Source of the DNA: Gerris lacustris
Lineage: Eukaryota; Arthropoda; Insecta; Hemiptera; Gerridae
Length of the DNA stretch: 64,000 bases
NCBI GenBank assembly: GCA_951217055.1
Contig: OX578279.1
Coordinates: 25,818,173 to 25,882,172 of the forward strand
Direction of reading: 5' to 3'
Numbering within the stretch: the stretch's first letter is position 1; each line of letters opens with the position of its first letter. The position numbers and the translations under genes were made by a program. This document shows, piece by piece, positions 1 to 11,422 of the stretch. A model generated the notes under the pieces. The model had not been told where the DNA came from, ran no database searches, and saw only the letters and a list, made by a program, of their open reading frames with translations.

Positions 1-740
1 TCTGACATAGTTTTATATAGCCTTTTGCTCACAATAAGTTAGTAATATAAAAATATAGGATTGTCTTCTTTTTCTATCTATATTTTATACATATATATAT
101 TTTTACAGCATTAATTTACTAAAGTAGGGCAACAAATAATAAAAAAAGGAATAGTAGTGAAATATAATTTGTTTTAACACTATAAAAATTTACATAGTGC
201 AACTGTATTAACACTTTCACAAGTTATTATGTCGTGAAGTCAAGTTTTATTACTTAACTCTTGTTTTTTAATGAACGAAATGCTAATTTAGGAATATACA
301 GTCAGTGTTAGGAGATGTAATCTTTTAAACTTATATAATTAATTTCAGTACCAAGATAACCTTCTATTTTTTAAAAAATAAATTAAAAAATTACCGTTTC
401 ATTTTAACTATTGCACATGAGTTGAAAAATAATTTTAAAAATACACATAGTATGGCAAATTTTATAAATAAAATAATTATTAATTATTTAATAAATTTAT
501 TTAAATCAATGAAAAAATTAAAGCTCAGAAATAGATATATATTTATTTATTTTTACCTTAGTAGGGTTTAAAAATTAATTTTAAATCTAGTTAAAGATTT
601 AATAAAGATCAAACTATGTTAATAAGGACTGTGAATAATAATTCTGATAAATAAATATAGGTATAATACAGATTAACTATACTTATGAGAAATATCTCCA
701 GATTTGATATAATGGTAACATTATACTATAAATAAAATAT
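1..740. other. AT-rich intergenic DNA, no gene seen
   Basis: Low-complexity AT-rich sequence with stop codons throughout all frames. I see no open frame, RNA gene or repeat with clear units here. Confidence 0.7.
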
Positions 741-957
741 GTACATAGAAGTAGGACTTAAGTTGTGGTTCATATAATAGAAATAGGACTAATTTGCTAT
801 TCAGATAATAGAAATAGTACTAATTTACTGTTCAGATAATAGAAATAGGACTAATTTGCTGTTCAGATAATAGAAATAGGACTATTTGCTGTTCAGATAA
901 TAGAAATAGGACTAATTTGCTGTTCAGATGATAGATGTAGGACTAAATTGTGGTTTA
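741..957. repeat. 31-bp minisatellite, about 7 units
   Basis: Tandem copies of a 31-bp unit built on CAGATAATAGAAATAGGACT followed by AATTTGCTGTT. The inner four units are nearly identical, one of them lacking a few bases of the AATTTGC part. The outer units are more diverged (TTCATATAATAG at the left, TTCAGATGATAGATGTAG at the right). That is the usual pattern of a minisatellite homogenised at its centre. It has no coding potential. Confidence 0.9.
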
Positions 958-2144
958 AAAAATAACGGATTTATATAACTTGAGTTTAGAAATATAATTT
1001 TTTATAATAAATATTAAAATAATAAAATAAGACCTAATTTATTTATTTTTTTTTGGTTTTGAAACATATTTAACAACATATTTTAAGATGTTCACATTAT
1101 TGAATAATTCAATGTCCCAAAATATATTTTTCAAACCTTTGGAACAAATTCTAGCATTCATTGTCATACTCATATAAGGATAGGAATAAAGCGACGCGAT
1201 GTAGAATGCAGCTCAAGATGCTTTTGGAATGAGAATGTTTGGTATGACGTAATTTATTAACTCAATAGTTCAAAGTGTTCTTCTAGATATTTATATTGAA
1301 TCAAAATATTTTCTTCCAGTTCCATCTCATATCTAATATAATTTTTAAATAACACTTTAAAACAACATTGGAAACTACATTACCCTCCTGACAAGAGAGT
1401 AACAACTGTTCAAATTCCAAACACACCAATAAGGCAAATACAGTTAAGAAAGTCCACAAATTATATATCTACGTAATGAAGTTTCAATTCTCACTAATTT
1501 CTTTATTGGGGTTAAACATCCTGTACCTTAAAAATCCTTTACACATTGTTTAAGTTCTATAAAACTTTCTAAGACAAAATTTAACTCAAAAGTATTCATA
1601 AGCTCTTGTTAACAATCAGAGAAATTTGAAGCTATATTAAAAAGGAATTATTTTTCTAAAGCTATTTATTATTCATTTACATGTTAAGGGGACTTTGGTA
1701 ATTTATTTATAATATTTTGGGTTACAACTATGATTTTTTTAAAAGCTTTGCTTGCACAAAAAACCATTTTTTTTCTTTTTCGTTGAAACACTTATAAAAT
1801 ATTTAAAAGGACAAACAATTATAACTTTGTTCTTTAAATAATTTAAATGAAGTAATACATGACAAGAGAAAAAAAGAAGAATAAAATTATATAGTTATTA
1901 AAGGATTTATAAGGTCAAAAAAGAAACTTAAATAAGTAAACTAAAGGGGCCTAGTTAAAGAGGTTTTGTTTAAACAGGTTAAAACCGATTCTATAAATAA
2001 ATGAAAGAAAAAAAACAAACTTAAAAGCCGTAGATAATTTGTTTGATTAGAAAATAAACCAATCAATCCGTCTCATCTCAATATCAGAAATAAAACTATT
2101 TAATAAATAATAATTTAACTTTTATGTTTCAAACTTTAACAAAG
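958..2144. other. AT-rich intergenic DNA, no gene seen
   Basis: Unique-looking AT-rich sequence. A short stretch around 1185-1250 is less AT-rich (GCGACGCGATG) but holds no open frame. Nothing else is recognisable. Confidence 0.6.
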
Positions 2145-2290
2145 AAGGGGTATTGTGGAGGGGGTAATAAATGCCTGCGGAGAGAAAAAAGTTATAGAGA
2201 GGGGTAAATTTTTTATTAACAAATAATTTTAAAGTAAAATAAGAAAGAGGAGGAATGGAATTCGTTAAGAGGGGGGTAGATTCCTTTAAA
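2145..2290 (+). other. Purine-rich (G+A) patch
   Basis: The + strand is dominated by A and G, with repeated G4-G6 runs each followed by TA (GAGGGGGTAATAA, GAGAGGGGTAAA, GAGGGGGGTAGA). This is the first of a set of similar patches in the window. The function is unknown; polypurine tracts of this kind can form triplex DNA. Confidence 0.6.
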
Positions 2291-3462
2291 TATTAAAGAT
2301 GGAAAATTATGAAAAGCAGTATTATTGACAGTTCAAATTGCTCAGGGATTATTGTATTATTCATGTTCGGGAAATACATTAAGAAGAGGTGAAACAAGAA
2401 GAAGGTCTGGTGACCGTTTATTTTATTATTATTTTGGATGTCATGAGACAATAATGATAGTGGCCTTATTAGTTTCGTTGTAAATGTTACCAAATACAAT
2501 TTGGATTTTCTTTTTTAAAGAGGTCTTGGGAGGATGATAGAAAGAGTACTCTCGTGGTTCGATTACTCAAATATAATTTCTATATAAATCAATACTTACC
2601 CTGAGTTAATAAGTTCACACATCTTTCAGTGCTATTATTAGTAGAAAAATGTCCAATCTTTTAAGGAATCGAACCTTGATTAAATTAGTTTTTAAACTTT
2701 TGTGAAAGAGAAAGCACCTTCTTAGTTAAAACTAGTTATTTCTATTCACACTGTTATCAAAGAAAATAGTAATGAAATTAAAAATACAAGTGGATTAGTA
2801 ATCGAACTAGATACAGTATATAAACTAGAAGGCAGTGTAGCATAAACTAGTAGACAGTATAATTTAATATAGTTTAAACTAGTAGGCAGTTTAGTATAAA
2901 CTAGTCTAGTTTTTGATCATCCAAAAAAACATTATCTCAACACCCACACCACAAAAAAAAGCTTAAACTTATATCATAAACCAATTAATATTTTTAAAAA
3001 TAAGTTAAATAGAAAAAAACCTTTTAATTATCTAGTAAATTTAAACATCAACTGAACAAGAATGTAAATTATAATTAATATACTAATATACTAAATTTTT
3101 AAAAATAAATAAACTATTTTAATTTAAAATTTTCTTAGAAATTATTCTTGTACATTTAAACTAAACAACATAATGTATTCGATAATTAGGCGACAAGATT
3201 TTATTTAAAAAAGCAATGAATTTAAAACATATAGGTATAAATACATAGACGATATATCAAAGGAAAATCTAAAAAACATTTCTACGATTCAAAGTAAACG
3301 AGAACAAACAGGTGATGTAAATGATCAGAAACAATTTTGGCTCCAATAAATATTTTTATTCTTTCTATAATTAAATTTAAGAGAATTAATTTAATAAAAT
3401 ATTTGTGCAAAAATGATTTTATATAATAGACTTCATTGTACGAATGTCTTTCTTATATTTGT

Positions 3463-3466
<4 letters not shown>
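2291..3466. other. AT-rich intergenic DNA with a short degenerate repeat
   Basis: Mostly AT-rich. A minus-strand 68-codon open frame (2293-2499) is Leu/Ile/Phe-rich with no recognisable motif. The sequence GGAATCGAACC near 2665 matches a tRNA B-box on the minus strand, but no cloverleaf can be built around it. The degenerate repeat at 2818-2912 is listed separately. Confidence 0.6.
2818..2912. repeat. Short degenerate tandem repeat (AAACTAGTAGGCAGT units)
   Basis: About four imperfect copies of a motif close to ATAAACTAGTAGGCAGT, spaced 25-35 bp apart, with variants AAACTAGAAGGCAGT and AAACTAGTAGACAGT. It looks like a small decayed minisatellite. Confidence 0.7.

Positions 3467-3549
<83 letters not shown>
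3467..3549. repeat. (TA)n microsatellite, about 83 bp
   Basis: Uninterrupted alternating A/T, ending in ATATAAATATAA. Tracts of this length can extrude cruciforms and are unstable in length. Confidence 0.97.
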
Positions 3550-3553
<4 letters not shown>

Positions 3554-4780
3554 TAATAACGGTTTGACAGTAAACTGATGAAATTAGCGCATAGTGAGAA
3601 CTACTTATATATGTATTTATGATATATAACACCTATATACATTTTATATAGTTATCCTAATATCTTCTAAAACATTTTATTTTTATTTTTTCAAATTCAA
3701 TTTTTGCTTTCACAAAAAAAACCCAATAAATTACCGCGAATATATGTTGTTTTTTTCTCTTCCGTTTCCATTATTTATGATATCAATTTTATGAATTGAA
3801 ATGACTTCTTTTATTCTTCTATAGGGTTATTTATTTCGTTTTGAAGTCTTACCGGTAGTAAGGTTGTTTCTTTACGCCTCACTCATCTTGGCCATTATTA
3901 ATATGTAGATTAAATTCATATAGTCAGTTGTACGTGAAAACGGTTTGGCTAAAAAAATATATACATTTTTTTTTTTTACCCGCGGTTTCTCTTAATATCT
4001 TTTAGTGTTATTTTTTTCTCTCTTCATACTTTAGAGGTTCCCTGTAAGTAATTTATAAATCGAGTTTTGTATACGTGTGAAACAAATTGAAAATTTTGAT
4101 TGGAAGTGAAAGCTATCTTATTTTTATCCTCTCTGTATTAACAAGTTTATTTATTTATATTTTAACGAAAATTGAAAATATTTTAAATAAGAAACATCTT
4201 TCGTGTGCAAGAAAAAATATTCGAAAAGAAACAAAGTGGTATTTTATTTATACAAGTATAATTTATATACCTACATTATATATATTTTCTATGTTTATAA
4301 TATATTAATTCAAATTCTTTTACCAATAAAGACTTTTATTACATGGTGTTCAAGTTCTATGGAGTATAGACATTTATACGTCCTTTCGAAGATGCGTTTA
4401 ATTAAAAAAATAAAAGATATTAATGGGATTAGATGGGATTATTACTTCACTATAAATTACTAGTTATCTTGCATTCAATTAACCAAAACTTTTAAGATGC
4501 ATCGAAATAGCTAATTTGGTTGAAGACTAAAGACCTTGTAAATTAAGAGGAAACGTTTCGTTAATTGAACTTTTAATTTAAATTTAAGAAATAGTGTCTG
4601 TTCTTACTTCTTATTTATTTTAAAATATAGTAATATTTTAACTCTCTTGTTAAAGCTGAGAAATTATAGCTTTTTATTTAATTAACATGTTTTCAGAGAA
4701 TTTTTGATAACCTTAGAGCGAATAGCTGAGTTAATGTCTAGAAGTTTAGAGGGTAATGAATTGTGAGTGGTTTTCCCTTT
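3550..4780. other. AT-rich intergenic DNA, no gene supported
   Basis: AT-rich sequence. Two overlapping open frames of 73 and 86 codons (4087-4308 and 4203-4463) are rich in Ile, Tyr, Lys and Phe, as expected from AT-rich random sequence, and show no domain. I do not regard them as genes. Confidence 0.6.
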
Positions 4781-5516
4781 TACGATATAAGTGCTAAATT
4801 TTAATGGCGCTACTTTTCAAAAGGTTTATTTCGGCAACTTCTAAACACAGGCCGTACAATCCATTTTAAGATAAAATATCGTATGGCACAACGAAAAAGT
4901 AACGAATGGTGTGGAAGAAGCAGTTAGAAAATTTTCAGCTTCCGAGATTAGAAGCGGTTTTCTACCAATCTTTGAATGAAGGTAAACAAGCCATTCTACT
5001 TTAAGATTAAGTATTTAATATTCGTGTTTCTGCCACAACACGTATTTACCAGACGTGGAGAAATGCTTCCTGGAGGTAACGTGTAAATCACAGGGAGGGA
5101 ACAAGAAGAAGAAGCTATCCCCAGTAGAAAATCCTTCCCCGGGTGGATAAAGGTAATTAGCCTGATTGGCTCTTTCCACCTTTCTTACTCATACTCTCCC
5201 CTCGTATTCCACACATCCTAAAACCTTGATAAAGTGCAACCGCCGTTATCAGAACACAAAAGGGAGGGGTCTGAAACGTCAAAATACGTGTGTTTTTGAA
5301 ATAAATGGGAACGAAAACGACGGTTTCCTCGTGAGCCCGTGGAGCGAAATATTAAGGAAAAATAGATGGTGTGTGCCAGGTGTTCTTCGCCTGCCAACTC
5401 CTATTACAACTTATCGCCCTCTCTCTAGACCTAAACCCAATACCAAGTCTTTTTTCTCTTTTATCGTTTCTACTTCTCTCTTTTTTTACATCGTGATTAA
5501 TAAGCTTAATGTTTAG
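4781..5516 (+). other. Less AT-rich island with a 116-codon open frame
   Basis: Base composition is visibly more balanced than the flanks. The open frame at 5166-5516 (116 codons) is the most mixed in composition in the window: basic, with several Pro and Trp residues and a hydrophobic C-terminal end (FFSFIVSTSLFFYIVI). I recognise no family and see no splice or polyA signal I would trust. It could be a chance open frame, an exon, or a conserved non-coding element. RNA evidence or cross-species conservation would decide. Confidence 0.35.
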
Positions 5517-7212
5517 GCGTGTTTACTTTAGAAATTGCATTTCTTTCATCTTATTAACAGCTAAACCTATAAATTTAAACGACTACAATAAATCAAAACC
5601 GCGTTTTTAATCCATTAAAATAAAATAATCATGTTAATACATCTTTTCCCTTTATTTTATTTAGTTATCAATTGCAAACTGGGAACTTATCTGCAACTTT
5701 AAAAATCTACTAGAGCGGTAACTACGCGACTCAGCTAACTAGAAATAAAATAATATGTAAGTACACGTACTTGTAAACGTGATACAAACACCTAAAGTGT
5801 AAAGACCATAACGATACGCCGTAACTACAATGATATTATTAAACATTATTATTACTAGAAGGGTTTATTGCAATGTTTCCTTTTGACTGTACGCATTAGT
5901 TAAACATTCATCCATTGTTACTGTATGTTTTAAAGGATGTAATCTATTTACGAGAGGTAAGTAAAATAATAATAGTACATATTTTAATACTTTAAAAAAA
6001 AGAGTAGACATTTCATAAAACTATTTTGCATTTTATCTCTAATATGTACTTTGCCCAACTGTGAAAGTTGACCAGCTGCCTTAAGTAATCAGTAATCACA
6101 TTGTCTTAGTACTTTCGAATTACCAAGCATTAAACGGACTTTACAGAGAGTATAACCACCTGCCGACAATAGTTATAAGTTAGAAGCATTCCTAGTATTT
6201 TCGTGCTTAATATTTCTACTGCAAAAACTGTATCGAATCAATAAATTTAAAAATCAAAATATACATTTTTAACAATACAAGATATCTTTGTTTTAAGGTC
6301 CTTGTATTTTTTTCTTATTAAATTTGATTCATCAAGTTTAATTACAAAAGTTTATCAAGAAACAATTATAATAAAATGACTTAGAAAGTACAAATAAATG
6401 TCTCATAAAAAAACAAATTTATATCTATATATCATAAAAAAACATATATTTTTCTATTATATTTCATGTATCACGATTGCTATTACCAATTAAACGTAAT
6501 TAAGGAATATTTAAAAAAAAAATTTAGTTGTGTCATTAAGATTAATAATAATATTAATCAGAAAACGACGCCATTTTGAATTGTTCTACTTATCATTTTT
6601 ATTTAATTCAAGGCTAACATTTAAAAGTTTTTTAATATTATTGAAATAGCTTGTAACAACCAATACAATCTTGTTAGAACAACATTTTACATTGATATGA
6701 AGAATTGACATGGGTAAAACAATTTAATTTATCATTTTGTTTACTATCAGTAACTATAATTCATTTGTTTCTCACTAAACAAGTTAGTAAATAATGAAAT
6801 AGAATATAGCATGTTCATGCGAAGAAGTAATACAAAAAAACTGAAGTTCCTAGCGCATTCTAGAGTCACTTTAAAGAACTAAATATGCCTAGAGTTAACA
6901 AAGAACACGTGTAAAAGGATTTTACGCTCTAGAGATAAAGCTTGTAAAAGAAAGAAAGAAAAATTACTTAAAGAATCCGCAAATTCAGTTGATTAAGTAC
7001 AGATTATTTTATTCAAAATCTTATATAAAACTACAATTTTTAACTTTATTGTCAAAAAGACGTAAATTTATATTAAATTTTACTTTGACAAGGGTATTTT
7101 ATGAGGAAGAGAATCAATTTCGAAGCATTAATATCGGTAGGGCTTGAAGGAAGTTTTCAGTTATGTACTTCATTTTGACATCTTAGCGACACTCAACGAT
7201 TCCAATATAGCA
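5517..7212. other. AT-rich intergenic DNA, no gene seen
   Basis: AT-rich, with a somewhat more complex stretch near 6040-6190. There is no open frame of note, no RNA gene and no repeat with clear boundaries. Confidence 0.6.
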
Positions 7213-7323
7213 CCCCCCCCCCCCCCCCCCTACTTGATAGTTTACTTAACCGAGACTTCGCCCTCAAGTTAAATACCTCCTTCTAATGAACTTCTCGAAT
7301 ATAACCCGTCCTCCCCCCCCCCC
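7213..7323. repeat. Pair of poly-C runs (C18 and about C11)
   Basis: A run of 18 C at 7213-7230 and a second run of about 11 C at 7313-7323, separated by 82 bp of ordinary sequence. Long C runs are surprising in such AT-rich DNA. Lengths may be affected by sequencing or assembly error. Confidence 0.9.
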
Positions 7324-9369
7324 TTATCCTACTCCCAAATACATTTGCCTACAAATTAATTAAAGTTAGGGTTGTAAATAAATATTAAAGTTTAAAGGCC
7401 TTGCCGTGCTACCACTCCTTCGTTTCTATTAATTATTATGATAATTTTGGGGTCAGGAGGGAAAGAGGGGGGTAGAAAGTTTATAACAAGAAATTAATTG
7501 AATTGTTGATGATTTTGTGCTTCTTCAAAATTTTGCAAATTTAGACTATATACCCCATGAGAAAAGACCAAGTCCTTGTAAAACTTATCTCGACTCCAAG
7601 AATCTAAATCTTGTACCGTAGGGTATAAGTGGTAGATTAATATTAAGCTACCTTATATTCAGTAATAAGATACAAATATATATTTAAGCAGTATTCATTT
7701 TTTCATCTTTTAAACCTCTTAATTTTATTAATTGGGTATAAATATGTACTTATCTTTATAAATATTTACATAATTAAGTTATACAAAATTATACCTTATT
7801 TTGATTACTTTGAGGAACAAGATATTTTTTTTTTTTATTTACGTATAATTTATTTCTAGTATTTAACTCGACAGAAATGTAAAGTACAAGTTATGGTGTT
7901 TCAGGACAGTTTCGCTAAAGATTTTTATAACTTTTTAACATCATGTAATAAAAGAAAGATGCAAAAAAGATTTTTTTACTATATAAGATATTTTGAATCA
8001 ACGAATAATCATTCATTAAAACGGCCTAATAAGTTTATTCATAAAGAAAACCATTCCACATAAAAAAAACAAAATCCTATAAAATGTTTGAAACAATAAG
8101 TATAAACAATAACAATTATATTAAAAATTAAATAAAATAAAGATATAATCATTCTAAACATTTATTAAAGGAAAAGTTTTTAAATCTAAAATATTTTTCC
8201 ATCCTATAATGAACTTTTTATTAAAAAAAAAAAGTTTTGTTATTAAAGAGAGAAGTTGTTGAATTTTGTTTGATTGTTCAATTGTCCAGAGATAAATATA
8301 TATCCTAATGCTATTTCCCTGTTATTTTCAAGTTATCTTATTCAAATCCAAGCCATTAAAAATTATTTTTTAAAGCAAATTGTTTCTACAAAACATAATA
8401 ACGATGTTTATTACTTACACAATAAAGTTGAATTTATTATGGATCCAACTCTGCCCCCTTCCCCTTCTACATCCCCCAGGCTTTATTCATTTAGGACTAT
8501 TTATTGTCCTAAATGAGTTTAAAATGTAAATTACCCATTTAAATATTTTGCATAACCTCGCCGAAAATTAATTTTGTAACAAAAATTAATTTTCGTTTCT
8601 AAAATCCTCGTAGTTTGCGGAGCCCCGACAACCTAAACTTAATTTTATACACCCCCTACCCCCTCTCCTTGCTCCTTCTCATCCCGAAATGAAACCATAA
8701 AAACAGGATAAAATGTTTAAAAAATCAACAAGCAATGTATTTATAGTTGTTTTATAGCTTGTTTTCTTTTACAAGAATGTTGTTAAAAAAATAAAGCCAA
8801 AAAAAAAATGTTGGAGTAATGAGAAAAATATTACCTGTAGTGATTAAATAAAATTTTAAGTAGAATTATAATTAAATTAATTACTTAAGAAATCTACCTT
8901 CAATTACGCTAGTTAATATAAAAATACGTTGGCTATATAAAAGCCAATCTTTTTTAAATGATGGAAAATGGTAATTGAGTTTAATAAATTATTAAGAATC
9001 AGAGATCATTTCATCAAATAGCCAATCAAGGAGAATCTTTAAATTGCATACGATTTTATTTTGTAAAATAAATAGTAATCTGGACTATGAATTTTGTGAC
9101 TATTATGACTGCCTGAAAGTACCTCGAATTTAGGTTAGATTTGTAAAAATATATATGTTTATATAAATAATCTTGACTTAAACTAAAGAATAGAAAAACA
9201 TTTTCATTTAAATATAATAAGAAAAATACCTAAAATAAACACCGGAGCATTTACAAGTTTTCTTTGCCGGATGATAATCTCTGTAGGGAGAAAATTGATT
9301 CTTTTTATCAGTATAATTTAATTTTCAGTTGAATGTTTTCTTCTTTAGCAGTTTAAGATTGAAGCCTAA
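7324..9369. other. AT-rich intergenic DNA, no gene supported
   Basis: Includes a purine-rich patch at 7450-7480 (GAGGGGGGTAGAAAG) and a short hairpin at 8561-8595 whose arms read CGAAAATTAATTTT and its complement. An 80-codon open frame at 8274-8516 has no recognisable feature. The stretch 8640-8690 is pyrimidine-rich (CCCCCTACCCCCTCTCC). Confidence 0.6.
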
Positions 9370-10037
9370 GTTGAAGAGAATAGTAAGGAAATGGCAAGAG
9401 TGAGTATTTGAGACGGTGTGTTGTCGTGAATGTATGTAAATGGCAGTAAGGGAGGGGGTGAAAGCGCGCCCGCACCCTGCCGAAGCATTGTTCTGAGTTG
9501 GCAGCCCGGCGTGGCGCTGCACGAGCTACATCCACACTACACACTAGCATACAGGCACAATGTTATTAGTCCGTTATTGTTCCGCTTGTTATTTTGATAA
9601 ATAGCAGGAGTCTCAACCACTCCCCAACTCCTGTTCCCTCTTCCCCAGCTATAGATAAGACAACTTCGCGATAATCCTTCCCCTCTTCCCAGTCCTACTC
9701 ATCCGTCAACCTTCCGGAATTAGCTTAAGAGAAGACAGACAGACACAGGGGGCTGAAGTTTCTGCCTTATCTAACGGCATTGGCACATATCTGCGCCTTA
9801 GAACAATATATATTCATTAATAACGCAACAATACTCCTTTCTAACCTCCCTCTACCGACGTCTCCTCGAACTGCCGCGCCCATAATCAGGTTAATCAAGA
9901 TGAATCAACAACAATTATTTTACAAAAGGCCTTTACCAGATCCGAGATCCACCCCAAACTCGGTGCAGACCGAGATCCGACCGCCAAGATATTACTCTTT
10001 CCTTTATTATCCCCCATCCCAGACTAACAAACAATAG
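9370..10037. other. Less AT-rich island, unknown function
   Basis: Contains GC-rich segments unlike the surroundings, for example GCGCGCCCGCACCCTGCCG near 9463 and GCCCGGCGTGGCGCTGC near 9504, then pyrimidine-rich and mixed sequence. Open frames of 65 codons (two on the minus strand, overlapping) and 85 codons (plus, 9780-10037) occur, without a recognised domain. It could be an exon-bearing or promoter-type region, or a conserved element. There is no internal evidence to choose. Confidence 0.4.
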
Positions 10038-10937
10038 CATTTTTTTAACTTTATTTGTAATTAAAATTCATCGTGGCTCCTTTTGAAGGAAGGGATAAAA
10101 CAATAATATCACAATAATTATCACGAATGAGCGAAATACGAGGACAATGGATACGGAATCCAATGGAATAATGGAACTTAACATAAGACGAATACTTAAT
10201 TCAGCGAGATGGAAAGAACATACTGACAACTAAAACATAACCATTTATACTCCAAAATCTACCAATTTTTTCATTGTTTAAATAATATCCAATACAACTA
10301 AAGTGAATAATTAATAATACTCCTTAAAATTATTAAGGTATTTACTTGTTACATGAACTGGCTGACAGAAAATATATTACAAGAAGGCTACTTCTGACAC
10401 AAATCGTGTTGAAAAACTCACCGTAGCTCTGTACTCTATAGGGATAGACAAGAATGGGAGTACTGGTGCAAAGCATAATTACGCACGTAGTAAGAGAGTG
10501 AGTAAAAGTGAAGGTCAGGTTGAAGGGATGAATGGAAAGGGATGGTAGAGGTTTTGAGAAGGTTCAATAGGATGAGAGGGAGAGTTAAGGGTTAGCTCTG
10601 GGTCAAGGGCAAGGACCCTTTCCTTTCCTCCGGCCAACAGATAAACAGTCTAAGGCCGTCACCTTCCTGCTAACCAAATCCTTTGAAACTTCAAAAAAAA
10701 AAAAACTTTGCCGCCAGACCATTATCATAACAGGTAGAGGAGATCCGACAAGGGTCGTAAGGCGAGAGAGCTTTAAAAACAGGTGTAAAAAAAAGATCTC
10801 CTTCACAGAAAAAATACCTTTTTGTTATCGCACAAAGCAAAAAATAAACAAGTTGGGAATGCATTAATCAGCAGACCATTAACTTAGACTTATACTTTAT
10901 AGTTGTAAGTAATAAAAATCTACTTTAAACAAGATAT
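10038..10937. other. Intergenic DNA with a purine-rich island
   Basis: From 10440 to 10620 the + strand is purine-rich and less AT-rich (GGGATGAATGGAAAGGGATG, GATGAGAGGGAGAGTTAAGG). A 67-codon minus-strand open frame at 10603-10806 crosses an A run and shows no family features. The rest is AT-rich. Confidence 0.5.
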
Positions 10938-11422
10938 AAAATAGTCTGCAAATTGCTTTGCCACATAGCTTCCTTGCTTCCTATTTCGTATAATTTAATG
11001 ATTTTATGCATTATCAATCTATTATTGTATTATTGCTGGCTGCTTTCGACAAACCATCCAAATTTCATAAAAATTAGATGAGTACCTACTTTTGAAGATA
11101 TAGGTGTAAATAAATGTATGTTTGTGCGCATGTGGGCGCAGAAGGCTGCAACTTATATTGGACCAGCAATGGGCTAATCATGAGTTACCACCCAAATTTT
11201 ATTAAAATCAGACAAGTAGTTTTTAAGATATGGTGGGGGTTCGCAAATATTGAGCGATAGACCGACAGACTGACAGACAGAAACGGAACCAAAAAATGTT
11301 CCCTAATGTCTCAAACGGATTTCTGTCTTGGAATTTTTAAAATAGGAGACCAAAAACGTTTACGTTCTTCAGAATGATCACATAGCTTCCGCAACCTTCG
11401 GTAAGCTTGGAAGCAAAAAAAA
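10938..11422 (+). mobile_element. Dispersed repeat, copy A (non-autonomous element)
   Basis: Aligns along most of its length with 49976-50570. Both begin AAAATAGnCTGCnAATT...CACATAGCTTCC and end TTCAGAAnGATCACATAGCT, then a short hairpin of the form GCTTCC...GGAAGC. Internally there are two modules of the type AAATTTCATnAAAATnAGA followed by TTTTnAAGATAT, then GACCGACAGACnGACAGA. That last motif is familiar to me from arthropod retrotransposon and SINE-like tails. No coding capacity is visible, so it is probably non-autonomous. The class (SINE, RTE-derived or other) is not settled. Confidence 0.75.

Noticed and set aside
2630..2740. Possible tRNA on the minus strand (GGTTCGATTCC box)
   Set aside because: The B-box is perfect, but no acceptor, D or anticodon stem can be formed with the surrounding sequence.
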